This document shows positions 54,075-62,749 of a stretch of DNA of 64,000 nucleotides, in pieces. The notes under the pieces were generated by a model. The model was not told the origin of the DNA. It saw nothing but the letters and a program-made list of their open reading frames with translations, and ran no database searches. This DNA is from Gillisella vitis. GTDB taxonomy: Bacteria > Pseudomonadota > Alphaproteobacteria > Rhizobiales > Rhizobiaceae. A program made the translations under genes and the position numbers. Within the stretch, counting starts at the first letter, position 1, and each line of letters starts with the position of its first letter. Location: NCBI RefSeq assembly GCF_021559775.1, contig NZ_CP056048.1, positions 682,001 to 746,000 on the forward strand. Direction: 5' to 3'.

Positions 54075-55421
54075 ATGAAAGCGACGCCAATCAAATCGAG
54101 GATCATGAAACTGATGCGCACCACCATTCCGGTGGTGGCACTGATGATGGGCCATGCCGCCTTCGCGGCGGAGCCTGTGGAACTGAACGTCCAAAGGTTC
54201 TTCGGCGCCTGCGATGCCGAATATGGCAGCAATACAGACGTCAGCAAATCGGTCGGCGAATGTGGGATCATGACCTCGCTGATCAACAAGTTCAACGCTG
54301 ACAATCCCGACATTCATGTCTCGGTGGCGACGGTGGAATGGCCGGGCTATGACCAGCTCAACGCGCAATTTGCCTCCAACGATCCGCCTGACATCGTCAC
54401 CATCCATGAATCGGCCTTGTCGGATTATCAGTCCAAAAACCTGATCATGCCGCTGGACGAGCTTTTGGCCACCCAAGGCATCAAGCCTGAAACCTTTACC
54501 GAGGCGGCGCGGCAGGGCGCGACCAAGGACGGCAAGTTCTACGGATTGCCGATCGACAGCTGGACCATGCTCTACCATATCAATATGGATCTGTTTAAGC
54601 AGGCGGGTCTCGTCAATGCCGATGGCACACCGATCCTGCCGAAATCCCCGGAAGAGCTTCTGGCCCAGGCCGAACAGTTCAAGCAGAAAACCGGCAAGCC
54701 GTATTTCGTGCAGAATCTTGCCAATGAGACGGCGCTTTATATGCGCAACCTCTATACCTATCTGTTCCAGCAAAACTCTGATTTCTTCGCTGATCCGACC
54801 CATATCAAGCTCGACACGCCTGAGGCCAAGCGGGTGGTGGAGATGTACCGGACCATCTACGCCAAGGGCTATACCACCAAGGACATGGATTACGGCGCCT
54901 CGATCACTGCCTTTCTGGCCGGTGCCGGCGGTGTTCATCTGAATGGCACCTGGATGATTGGCGATTATAATGCCTCGGCTGCCAAGCCGGGCACGGCGCT
55001 GAACAAGGGCGGTTATGCCGTTTATCCCTATCCGCAGCTGTTTTCCGGCGACCACGCGCAGTTTGCCGATGGTCACACCTGGGCTGTTTCCGTCAAAGAC
55101 CGGACGCCCGAGCAGACCAAGGCCGTGGCGCGGTTCCTGAAATTCTTCGTCGACAATGATTTCGATTGGTCGCGCACCGGCCACCTGCCATCCGTGCAGG
55201 CTGTCCTGACTTCGGATGCCTTCAAGGCACTGCCGCATCGCGACACGGTGTCCGATATTGCCCAGCTTGGGCGGCCATTGCCATCGCAAGTGCAGCGCCA
55301 GTTCCCGATCCAGGACATTATCGGTGAAGAAATGAGTGCTGCGGTGACCGGTCAGAAGGATGTCGACGCGGCCTTGAAGGATGCCCAGAGCCGGGTGAAT
55401 GACCTGCTTGGCAATCTCTAA
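54075..55421 (+). CDS. Sugar ABC transporter substrate-binding protein (SBP_bac_1)
   Basis: Periplasmic binding protein of 448 residues. Signal: a long basic start (KATPIKSRIMKLMRTT), hydrophobic IPVVALMMGHAAF, cut near FA-AEP. The mature protein begins VELNVQRFFGACDAEYGSN; two nearby cysteines (in FFGAC and VGEC) may form a disulfide. AGAGGVHLNGTWMIGDY and GHTWAVSVKDRTPEQTKA are family segments of oligosaccharide binders. GGGAGGAGAG precedes the ATG. It is last in the arabinoside operon; the ligand (arabino-oligosaccharide) is inferred from GH51 linkage. Confidence 0.93.
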   Translation: MKATPIKSRIMKLMRTTIPVVALMMGHAAFAAEPVELNVQRFFGACDAEYGSNTDVSKSVGECGIMTSLINKFNADNPDIHVSVATVEWPGYDQLNAQFASNDPPDIVTIHESALSDYQSKNLIMPLDELLATQGIKPETFTEAARQGATKDGKFYGLPIDSWTMLYHINMDLFKQAGLVNADGTPILPKSPEELLAQAEQFKQKTGKPYFVQNLANETALYMRNLYTYLFQQNSDFFADPTHIKLDTPEAKRVVEMYRTIYAKGYTTKDMDYGASITAFLAGAGGVHLNGTWMIGDYNASAAKPGTALNKGGYAVYPYPQLFSGDHAQFADGHTWAVSVKDRTPEQTKAVARFLKFFVDNDFDWSRTGHLPSVQAVLTSDAFKALPHRDTVSDIAQLGRPLPSQVQRQFPIQDIIGEEMSAAVTGQKDVDAALKDAQSRVNDLLGNL

Positions 55422-55435
55422 AAACAAGATAGGTG

Positions 55436-55464
55436 AGCGCCTAAAGCCAAAAGCCTTGGGCGCT
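55436..55464. terminator. Hairpin between convergent sugar-transport and ribH2 genes
   Basis: AGCGCCTAA (55436-55444) pairs with TTGGGCGCT (55456-55464) with one G-T wobble and an 11-base loop, in the 49-base gap between two convergent stop codons. Confidence 0.6.
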
Positions 55465-55470
55465 TCCATA

Positions 55471-55965
<495 letters not shown>

Positions 55966-55966
55966 T

Positions 55967-55986
55967 CAGCCAAACAGAGTTGGCTG
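55967..55986 (-). promoter_or_regulatory. Hairpin next to the ribH2 ribosome site
   Basis: CAGCCAA and TTGGCTG form a perfect 7-bp stem with a 6-base loop, about 7 bases before the ribH2 Shine-Dalgarno. It may belong to the expression platform of the FMN riboswitch that lies upstream. Confidence 0.45.
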
Positions 55987-56079
55987 GAACACCGCACGGA
56001 GGCGGCCAATTTTCCCTTGGGCGAACAGCAGGGCACACCCGTTCAGGAGACGGATCTCCGCTGGGGTATTTCCTGCATG

Positions 56080-56215
56080 CTCTCTTCCATCCGGACTATA
56101 CCGTCGGCTCCGGCATCGCACCGGATCTGCTGACCTCCCAGGTTGCCCTGAAAGCGCTCGCGGGCTCCGGGCAAGCCCGATACCGCCGGTGGGGAGTTTC
56201 ACCCCGCCCTGAGAA
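56080..56215 (-). promoter_or_regulatory. FMN riboswitch (RFN element) controlling ribH2
   Basis: Read on the minus strand, the segment begins TTCTCAGGGCGGGGTGAAA, continues CTCCCCACCGGCGGT, then AGCCCGCGAGCG, GGTCAGCAGATCCGGT, and ends GCCGACGGTATAGTCCGGAT plus GGAAGAGAG. These are the invariant blocks of the FMN aptamer in the right order. With FMN bound it should reduce ribH2 expression. The platform (55948-56079) has a small GGAGA/TCTCC hairpin (56046-56059) but no T-run, so translational control is more likely than termination. Confidence 0.94.
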
Positions 56216-56280
56216 CAGTTATAACATAGAATTGAAGTTGCAGAAATTGCAAGGCCGTTTTTCTCATTATTCGGTAGATT

Positions 56281-56340
56281 AGAGTTTGTCAGGGAAAAGT
56301 GGAATCCGGTTTTCCCGAAAAGACAAACGAAAACCAGAGA
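56281..56340 (+). repeat. Rhizobial intergenic repeat R1, copy 3
   Basis: The best-preserved copy. GTTTGTC (56284-56290) pairs with GACAAAC (56322-56328), and GGGAAAA (56292-56298) with TTTTCCC (56310-56316), giving an imperfect stem. It sits directly after the LysR stop codon, between it and the riboswitch, and could act as a terminator. Confidence 0.72.
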
Positions 56341-56342
56341 AT

Positions 56343-57242
56343 TTAACGTCTGTCGTCTGCGGTTTCTTCCAATATCCAGTCTCGAAAAGCCTGCAAAGGT
56401 GGGTGTGAACCGCGTTCATTCGGCCAGACGAGATAATAGGCCTCGGTGCTTTGCATCGGCCGGTCGATAGCCTTGACCAGGCGACCGGAGGCCATTTCCT
56501 CCTCAATCAGGAATTCAGGCAGCAGCGCGACGCCAAGCCCTGCCATCGCGGCTTGAGCGGCTGTTGCAAACTGGTCAAACAACATGCCACGTACCTGGTC
56601 TGACTGCACATCATTGCTGGCAAGCCAGCGTTCCCATGCGTCGGGGCGGGTGGTGAGATGGAGAAGAGGGGCCTGGCGCAGATCCAGCGGGGTCTGAAAC
56701 CGGTAGGTGTCACGCAACTCAGGGCTACAGGCGGGAATGACGGTTTCAGAGCGCAGCAGCGACATTTCCGCCCCCTGCCAATCGGCCAGACCGAAGTGAA
56801 TGGCAGCATCGACCGGCTCCAGCCGGAAATCGAAATAGGAAAGCTTGGTGACGAGATTGATGGTAATGCCGGGATGGCGGCTGAGAAATCCCGGCAGGCG
56901 CGGCGCAAGCCATCGGGTGCCGAAGGTGGGCAGGATGGCGAGATTGAGCGTCCCTCCGAACGGATTGGCCTTCAGCGTCAGCGATGCGGTGCTGATGATC
57001 CGCAGCGCATCGCGGATTTCGCGGGCATAGATGTTGCCGCCTGCCGTCAGCCGGATCGTCTGGCGTTCACGGTGAAACAGCTCGACGCCGAGCTGTTCCT
57101 CCAGCGCCTTGATCTGCCGGCTGACCGCGCTTTGCGTCAGGCTCAATTCCCGCGCTGCCGCCGTGACGCTGCCGGTGCGGGCCGCGGCCTCAAAAGCCGA
57201 AAGAAGATGCAGGGATGGCAGGAAACGGCGGGGACTTTGCAT
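56343..57242 (-). CDS. LysR family transcriptional regulator (GcvA-like)
   Basis: A 299-residue LysR-type regulator. The HTH is SLHLLSAFEAAARTGSVTAAA followed by LSLTQSAVSRQIKALEEQLG; the effector domain has the GcvA-type features NLAILPTFGTRWLAPRLPGFLSRHP and AAIHFGLADWQGAEM. ATG 57242 with GGAG upstream is preferred; the frame extends to 57362. It is divergent from the FAD oxidase/ALDH7 pair across 214 bases and is likely to activate it in response to an amino-acid-type inducer. Confidence 0.92.
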   Translation of the reverse strand: MQSPRRFLPSLHLLSAFEAAARTGSVTAAARELSLTQSAVSRQIKALEEQLGVELFHRERQTIRLTAGGNIYAREIRDALRIISTASLTLKANPFGGTLNLAILPTFGTRWLAPRLPGFLSRHPGITINLVTKLSYFDFRLEPVDAAIHFGLADWQGAEMSLLRSETVIPACSPELRDTYRFQTPLDLRQAPLLHLTTRPDAWERWLASNDVQSDQVRGMLFDQFATAAQAAMAGLGVALLPEFLIEEEMASGRLVKAIDRPMQSTEAYYLVWPNERGSHPPLQAFRDWILEETADDRR

Positions 57243-57456
57243 GGAGGCTCCGGGTATCACCAGATCAGATGAGAATATGAGATCGTCTTCTATAGGCGGT
57301 CTTTTGCCTGAGGTCATTCCATTTGGGAAAGAACTCTTGCAGAAACATCGATAATTGCGCACTGGCGGACTGGTTCAGCACTTGCTAGTGTTTTGGCAGA
57401 ATAATTGCTGCCGTTTTGCCCGGCTTCCGGTTCGGTTGCGATATAAGGGAACTGTC

Positions 57457-58740
57457 ATGCAGGGGAATCCAAGATCGCACGGGCTATGGGAGCGAACCGC
57501 GCCATCGCCGCCACCCACATCGGTGCTCACCGACCACCTGATTGCCGATGTCGTCGTGGTCGGTGGCGGCTATACTGGGCTGTCCGCTGCCTTGCATCTG
57601 GCCGAGGCCGGGGTTTCCGTTGTGTTGCTGGAAGCGGTCGAGATCGGCTTTGGCGGCGCGGGCCGTAATGTCGGGCTGATCAACGGCGGCATGTGGGTGA
57701 TGCCGGACGACGTGCCGAAGGTGCTTGGCCCTGTGCATGGAGAGCGGGCGCTGAAGCAATTGGGCGAAGCGCCGCTCTTGGTGCGCGAGACAATCGAAAA
57801 ACACGGTATCGCCTGCGAGTTGGAAACCAATGGCACGCTGCATCTGGCCGTGGGTAACGCCGGGTTGGAGGAATTGCAGAACCGTCACCGGCAATGGGTA
57901 GCGCGCGGTGCGCCGGTGGAGCTTCTGTCTGCCGAGGAAACGGCATTTCGCGTCGGAAGCACTGCCTATGCCGGTTCATTGTTTGATCCCCGGGCCGGAA
58001 CGCTGCAACCGCTTGCCTATGCGCGGGGGCTTGCTGCTGCCGCCATTCGCGCCGGTGTGCGGATTTTCACCTGCAGCCCGGTGGTGGAAACTGAGCGAGA
58101 AGGCGAGAGCTGGGTGGTGAAGACCGCGTCCGGCCATGTCTCCTGCCGCTGGATCATCGTTTCCACCGATGCTTATTCCACCGGTCCCTGGAAAAGTGTG
58201 CGGGAAGAGCAGATGCATCTTCCCTATTTCAATTTCGCCACCGTACCGCTTGGAGAAAATTTGCGCCGCTCTTTGTTGGCGAACCGCGAAGGCTGCTGGG
58301 ATACACGGGAAATCCTGTCGTCTTTCCGCATGGATCAGGCCGGTCGCCTGGTGTTTGGAAGTGTCGGCGCACTACGCCATGGCGGGGCTGCGGTCCACCG
58401 CGCCTGGGCAAAGCGCAGCCTGAAGCGGCTGTTTCCGCAATTGGGCGATGTCGAGTTCGAGACCGAATGGTATGGCAAGATCGGCATGACGAGCGATGCC
58501 GTGCCGCGCTTCCATCGGTTTGCCAAGCGGGTTGTCGGCTTTAGCGGCTATAATGGCCGTGGCATTGCGCCCGGGACGTCTTTCGGGCGGACATTGGCGC
58601 AATTGGTTCTGGGCGAGATCGGCGAGGCGGATCTGCCCTTGCCGCTGTCTGAGCCGGAAACCATTGCGTTGCGTGCGGTAAAGGAAATCTATTACGAAGC
58701 GGGCGCGCAAATCGCTCATCTGGCGGATAGCAGGTTCTGA
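57457..58740 (+). CDS. FAD-dependent amine oxidoreductase, probable L-pipecolate oxidase-like
   Basis: A 427-residue flavoprotein of the DAO superfamily. The FAD-binding motif VVVVGGGYTGLSAALHLAEAG lies near residue 32, then GFGGAGRNVGLINGG; the C-terminal part has EWYGKIGMTSDAVPRFH and VVGFSGYNGRGIAPGTSFG. The ATG at 57457 follows AAGGGA. The next gene encodes an ALDH7 enzyme, the pair known as AmaA/AmaB in pseudomonads, where the oxidase makes piperideine-6-carboxylate from L-pipecolate. That substrate is inferred from the partner; other cyclic or secondary amines are possible. Confidence 0.88.
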   Translation: MQGNPRSHGLWERTAPSPPPTSVLTDHLIADVVVVGGGYTGLSAALHLAEAGVSVVLLEAVEIGFGGAGRNVGLINGGMWVMPDDVPKVLGPVHGERALKQLGEAPLLVRETIEKHGIACELETNGTLHLAVGNAGLEELQNRHRQWVARGAPVELLSAEETAFRVGSTAYAGSLFDPRAGTLQPLAYARGLAAAAIRAGVRIFTCSPVVETEREGESWVVKTASGHVSCRWIIVSTDAYSTGPWKSVREEQMHLPYFNFATVPLGENLRRSLLANREGCWDTREILSSFRMDQAGRLVFGSVGALRHGGAAVHRAWAKRSLKRLFPQLGDVEFETEWYGKIGMTSDAVPRFHRFAKRVVGFSGYNGRGIAPGTSFGRTLAQLVLGEIGEADLPLPLSEPETIALRAVKEIYYEAGAQIAHLADSRF

Positions 58741-58799
58741 TCCGGTCGCCACTCAACACCATTCACATGCAAACGACGTTTCAAGGAAAGATCATATCG

Positions 58800-60335
58800 A
58801 TGTCGAAACTCAACCTGCCTGCCGATGTATCGCGCATTCTTGCAAATCTCGGTATTTCCGCCGGGACTTTGTCGGGCGGTTCGCTGACGGTCACATCGCC
58901 TGTCGATGGCAGCACGCTTGCTACGCTTGCAACGGTGTCCAGCGATGAGGCAAGCAAGGCCATCGACAAGGCACATGCCGCTTTCTTAGCGTGGCGCATG
59001 GTGCCAGCCCCCAAGCGCGGCGAATTGGTGCGCTTGCTGGGCGAGGAATTGCGGGCGCATAAGGACGATCTCGGTCGTCTCGTGTCCATTGAGGTTGGTA
59101 AGGTCACGTCCGAAGGGCTTGGCGAAGTGCAGGAAATGATCGACATCTGCGATTTCGCGGTCGGCCTGTCGCGTCAGCTCTACGGCCTGACGATTGCCAC
59201 GGAACGCGGCGAACACCGGATGATGGAAACCTGGCATCCCCTCGGCGTCACCGGCATTATCTCAGCCTTCAATTTTCCGGTGGCCGTCTGGTGCTGGAAT
59301 GCGGCGCTGGCACTGGTTTGCGGCAATTCAACCGTCTGGAAGCCCTCGGAAAAGACACCGATTACCGCCCTTGCCACCCAGGCGATTTTCGAGAAAGCCG
59401 TTCGCCGTTATGTGGCCGCTGGCGGCAGCGCGCCGGACGGGCTTTCAACCGTGCTGATTGGTGAGCGCGCCATTGGCGAAGTGCTGGTGGATCATCCGAA
59501 AGTGCCATTGGTTTCGGCCACCGGTTCGACAGCCATGGGCCGGGCGGTCGGTCCGCGTCTGGCGGCCCGATTTGCCCGCTCGATCCTGGAACTGGGTGGC
59601 AATAACGCCGCCATCGTTGGCCCAACTGCCGATCTCGACCTGACCCTGCGCGGCGTGGCCTTTGCCGCCATGGGCACGGCTGGCCAGCGCTGCACGACGC
59701 TTCGCCGCCTGTTCGTGCATGACAGCGTTTACGACACGCTGGTTCCCCGGCTGATCAAGGCCTATGGCTCTGTCACCATCGGCAATCCGCTGGAGACCGG
59801 CACGCTGGTTGGACCGTTGATCGATGGCCGCGCTTATGAGGCGATGCAAACGGCGCTGGCTGCGGCAAAGGCGGCTGGCGGCGTGGTGCATGGCGGCATG
59901 CGCGTGCGGGAAGAAGAGGCTGCCTCGGCCTATTATGTGCGTCCCGCCCTGGTGGAAATGCCCTCGCAGACCGGGCCGGTGAAGGATGAAACCTTTGCGC
60001 CGATCCTCTATGTGATCCGCTACAGCGATTTTGATGCCGCATTGGCGCTGAATAACGATGTGCCGCAGGGCCTGTCCTCATCGATCTTCACCAACGACCT
60101 GCGCGAAGCCGAGGCGTTTCTATCGGATCGCGGCTCCGATTGCGGCATTGCCAATGTCAATATCGGCCCATCCGGTGCGGAAATTGGCGGCGCTTTCGGG
60201 GGCGAGAAGGAAACCGGTGGCGGACGCGAATCCGGCTCGGATGCCTGGAAAGCCTATATGCGCCGCGCCACCAACACGGTGAATTTCGGACGCTCGCTGC
60301 CCTTGGCCCAGGGCGTGAAATTCGACGTCGAATGA
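58800..60335 (+). CDS. amaB: ALDH7 family aldehyde dehydrogenase (alpha-aminoadipic semialdehyde type)
   Basis: A 511-residue antiquitin-type dehydrogenase. Residues: Asn158 (ISAFNFPVAVWCWN), Glu264 (ILELGGNNAAIVG), Cys298 (GTAGQRCTTLRRL), and the antiquitin C-terminal region GPSGAEIGGAFGGEKETGGGRESGSDAWK. ALDH7 enzymes oxidise alpha-aminoadipic semialdehyde/piperideine-6-carboxylate to alpha-aminoadipate in lysine and pipecolate breakdown. ATG 58800 is chosen as it has AAGGAAAG upstream; an in-frame ATG at 58767 has none. It follows the oxidase gene by 59 bases and ends before a strong terminator. Confidence 0.93.
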   Translation: MSKLNLPADVSRILANLGISAGTLSGGSLTVTSPVDGSTLATLATVSSDEASKAIDKAHAAFLAWRMVPAPKRGELVRLLGEELRAHKDDLGRLVSIEVGKVTSEGLGEVQEMIDICDFAVGLSRQLYGLTIATERGEHRMMETWHPLGVTGIISAFNFPVAVWCWNAALALVCGNSTVWKPSEKTPITALATQAIFEKAVRRYVAAGGSAPDGLSTVLIGERAIGEVLVDHPKVPLVSATGSTAMGRAVGPRLAARFARSILELGGNNAAIVGPTADLDLTLRGVAFAAMGTAGQRCTTLRRLFVHDSVYDTLVPRLIKAYGSVTIGNPLETGTLVGPLIDGRAYEAMQTALAAAKAAGGVVHGGMRVREEEAASAYYVRPALVEMPSQTGPVKDETFAPILYVIRYSDFDAALALNNDVPQGLSSSIFTNDLREAEAFLSDRGSDCGIANVNIGPSGAEIGGAFGGEKETGGGRESGSDAWKAYMRRATNTVNFGRSLPLAQGVKFDVE

Positions 60336-60341
60336 TCATTT

Positions 60342-60379
60342 GCCGCCATACTCCCGGTAGAGACCGGGAGTATGGCGGC
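60342..60379. terminator. Perfect 17-bp hairpin, bidirectional terminator
   Basis: The arms 60342-60358 and 60363-60379 are exact inverted repeats (GCCGCCATACTCCCGGT on the left) with the tetraloop AGAG. It sits seven bases from both convergent stop codons. There is no long T-run on either side. Confidence 0.85.
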
Positions 60380-60385
60380 GATACT

Positions 60386-61258
60386 TCAATCCTTTACGGG
60401 CTGAATCTGTTGCAGCCAGAGATAATAGGCCGAGTGGTCGAGATCTGCGCCGCCTTTGTTCTGCACCAGGTCGGTGAAGCCCGCCCGCACCGTTTCCGAT
60501 AGCGGCAGCGTCAAATCGTGCTCGGCGGCGACCGAAAGCGCATTATTTAAGTCTTTCAACTGCGCGGCGGACCGTCCGCCCGGTGTGAAATTGCCGGTCA
60601 CCATCCGCTCACCATGCAGGTCCAGAATCCGGCTATCGGCAAAGCCGCCCCGTAAAGCGCCGCGTAGCGTTGCCGGATCGCATCCTGCCGATTGTGCCAG
60701 CCGAAAGGCTTCCGCGACCGCGCCGATGGTGACGGCGACGATCAACTGATTGGCGAGTTTCGCCGTCTGGCCGGTGCCAACTGGCCCCATCAATGTCGGG
60801 CGGCCCAGTTTTTCGAAAACCGGCACGGCGGCTGCGAAATCCTCCGGCGCGCCACCGACGAAAATCGATAGTGACTTTGCCTTGGCCCCAGCCACGCCAC
60901 CGGAGACGGGGGCATCGAGGAAACGCTTGCCCATTTGCTGGGCCAGCGCCGCAAGATCGCGGTCGCAGGTCGGTTCTACCGATCCCATGTCGATAATCAG
61001 CGCGCCATCGCCTGCCGCTGCCATTGCGCCGCTGTCCTCAAGTGTGGCGCGGGTGGCCGGGCCATCGAGCAGCATGGAAATGACCACATCCGCACCTGTG
61101 GCGGCCTCTGCCGGGCTGGCGGCAATGCGGGCCACGTCGGACAAGGCCTGCGCCTTTTGTGGGGAGCGATTCCAGACCACGACCTCGAAATCCGCCGCCA
61201 GATGACGGGCCATTGGCTCTCCCATCAAGCCAGTGCCGAGAAAGGCGATCCGCGTCAT
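60386..61258 (-). CDS. Beta-hydroxyacid dehydrogenase (3-hydroxyisobutyrate dehydrogenase/GarR family)
   Basis: NAD(P)-dependent dehydrogenase of 290 residues. The cofactor loop is IAFLGTGLMGEPMARHL, the substrate loop is DAPVSGGVAGAKAKSLSIFVGG, and the catalytic Lys167 is in GQTAKLANQLIV. The Asn30-Arg31 after the second strand (VVWNRSP) suggests NADP(H) preference. Members act on 3-hydroxyisobutyrate, tartronate semialdehyde or related acids. It overlaps the GlcG-like gene by four bases, so both are in one leftward operon. Substrate undetermined. Confidence 0.92.
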   Translation of the reverse strand: MTRIAFLGTGLMGEPMARHLAADFEVVVWNRSPQKAQALSDVARIAASPAEAATGADVVISMLLDGPATRATLEDSGAMAAAGDGALIIDMGSVEPTCDRDLAALAQQMGKRFLDAPVSGGVAGAKAKSLSIFVGGAPEDFAAAVPVFEKLGRPTLMGPVGTGQTAKLANQLIVAVTIGAVAEAFRLAQSAGCDPATLRGALRGGFADSRILDLHGERMVTGNFTPGGRSAAQLKDLNNALSVAAEHDLTLPLSETVRAGFTDLVQNKGGADLDHSAYYLWLQQIQPVKD

Positions 61259-61674
61259 GACAGTTCCGCCCCAATGGCAGAAAGGGCTGCGCGTGCCACG
61301 TCTTCGTCCTGTTCGCCCGAGCCGGAGCCGATCCCGATCCCGCCGAGCAACATGCCGTTGACCTTAATGGGCAGGCCACCCTTCAGCCCCGTCGCTTCGC
61401 CTTGGGTTGCGGCGGCCAGCAACAGCTTGGCGTGGTCGGGAACGCTGTGGCTGGGAGCGGCAAGCGAGGCTGCTGTCCGCGCCTTGGCCCTCGCACTTTT
61501 TAAGGAGAGATAACGCGACCCGCGCATCCGAAACGAAGCCAGCTCTACGCCGCTGTGATCGACAATGATAATGCATTGCGGCTGGCCCATCGCCGTCGCA
61601 GCATCAATTGCAGCGCGCAAAAGTGCTGCGACGCCTTCGTCGGTCAAGGCGCTTGAAGGTATCGTAAAGCTCAT
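61255..61674 (-). CDS. GlcG/HbpS family protein (DUF336)
   Basis: A 139-residue protein of the DUF336 fold, with ALLRAAIDAATAMGQPQCII, VDHSGVELASFRMRG and the glycine-rich end GGLPIKVNGMLLGGIGIGSGSGEQDEDVA. Members accompany glycolate, diol and propanediol catabolism (GlcG, PduO C-terminus) or bind haem (HbpS); the molecular role is usually unknown. It is first in the operon, with GGGAGAGCATGCC upstream, and divergent from the SMP-30 gene at 61839. Confidence 0.9.
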   Translation of the reverse strand: MSFTIPSSALTDEGVAALLRAAIDAATAMGQPQCIIIVDHSGVELASFRMRGSRYLSLKSARAKARTAASLAAPSHSVPDHAKLLLAAATQGEATGLKGGLPIKVNGMLLGGIGIGSGSGEQDEDVARAALSAIGAELS

Positions 61675-61838
61675 GGCATGCTCTCCCTTGGCAGTTTCTA
61701 CCGGTCATGTTATCGATACCATATTCGAACCGGCCCAGCTTGGCGAGTAGGAATAGGCGTTCTCACCTGTCACGGTCAGTTTGATTTTCGAACTTGAATA
61801 CCAAGTCCAGACTATCAAGTGTTGGGAGGCGCTCCGTC

Positions 61839-62729
61839 ATGTCGTTCTTTGAAATTTCCGATCCTGCCTTCGGCGGGTTTGTGATGGGAAATGCCCCGGT
61901 CAAGCAATTGGCAACCGGCTTTGATTGGGTGGAAGGACCGGTCTGGTTTGGCGATCTGGATTGCCTGCTGTTTTCCGACATCCCCAACAATCGTATTCTG
62001 CGCTGGACGCCAGATGGCAGTCTTACCACCTTTCGTGCGCCCTCCAATTTTGCCAATGGCCATACCCGAGACAGGCAAGGGCGCTTGGTGAGTTGTGAGC
62101 ACGGCACGCGGCGTGTGACCCGCACTGAATATGACGGCACGATCACAGTGATTGCCGACAGCTATGATGGCAAGCGTCTCAATTCACCCAATGATGTGAT
62201 TGTGGCTTCCGATGGGGCGATCTGGTTCAGTGACCCGCATTACGGCATCGCTACCGATTATGAAGGCACGAAAAGCGAGCAGGAATTGCCCTGCAATGTC
62301 TACCGTGTCGATCCATCCGGGGTGATTTCTGCTGTGCTGACCGATTTCAACGGGCCGAACGGACTGGCCTTCAGCCCGGATGAAAAACGGCTTTACGTCG
62401 CCGATACTGGCCGTATGCATAGCAGCGATCCGCAGCATATCCGCGTGTTCGATGTCGGTGATGGATGGACGCTGACCGGCGGCAACGTTGTTCATGTAAT
62501 CGACAAGGGCTGTGCCGACGGCATGCGGCTCGACTCTGACGGCAATCTCTGGTCCTCGGCTGCCGATGGCGTCCACTGCATCGCCCCGGACGGTCATTTG
62601 ATGGGCAAGATCCTGGTGCCGGAAACGGTCTCCAATCTCTGCTTCGGCGGGCGTGGCAAGCATCGATTGTTCATAACCGCAACAACCAGTCTTTATGCCA
62701 TTTCCCTGAACCGGAAGGGCGCGGCCTGA
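61839..62729 (+). CDS. SMP-30/gluconolactonase family lactonase
   Basis: A 296-residue six-bladed propeller protein. Metal and catalytic residues: Glu in FDWVEGPVWFGDLDCLLFSDI, Asn in RLNSPNDVIVASDGAIWFSDP, Asn and Asp in FNGPNGLAFSPDEKRLYVADT, Asp in CADGMRLDSDGNLWSS. It is closer to the gluconolactonase branch than the paralogue at 38063. GGGAGG precedes ATG 61839. It probably hydrolyses a sugar lactone; together with the divergent dehydrogenase gene it may be part of a sugar-acid pathway. Confidence 0.9.
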   Translation: MSFFEISDPAFGGFVMGNAPVKQLATGFDWVEGPVWFGDLDCLLFSDIPNNRILRWTPDGSLTTFRAPSNFANGHTRDRQGRLVSCEHGTRRVTRTEYDGTITVIADSYDGKRLNSPNDVIVASDGAIWFSDPHYGIATDYEGTKSEQELPCNVYRVDPSGVISAVLTDFNGPNGLAFSPDEKRLYVADTGRMHSSDPQHIRVFDVGDGWTLTGGNVVHVIDKGCADGMRLDSDGNLWSSAADGVHCIAPDGHLMGKILVPETVSNLCFGGRGKHRLFITATTSLYAISLNRKGAA

Positions 62730-62749
62730 CAGGATCTATCTAGCAAAGG

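Noticed and set aside
53874..55469. Minus-strand open frame of 531 codons opposite the sugar-binding protein gene
   Set aside because: Despite its length it is the antisense frame of a typical SBP_bac_1 gene, and it would run through the terminator hairpin at 55436.
56281..56340. Remnant of an insertion sequence
   Set aside because: The three R1 copies are short, lack terminal repeats with target duplications and have no transposase nearby; they fit a small intergenic repeat family better.
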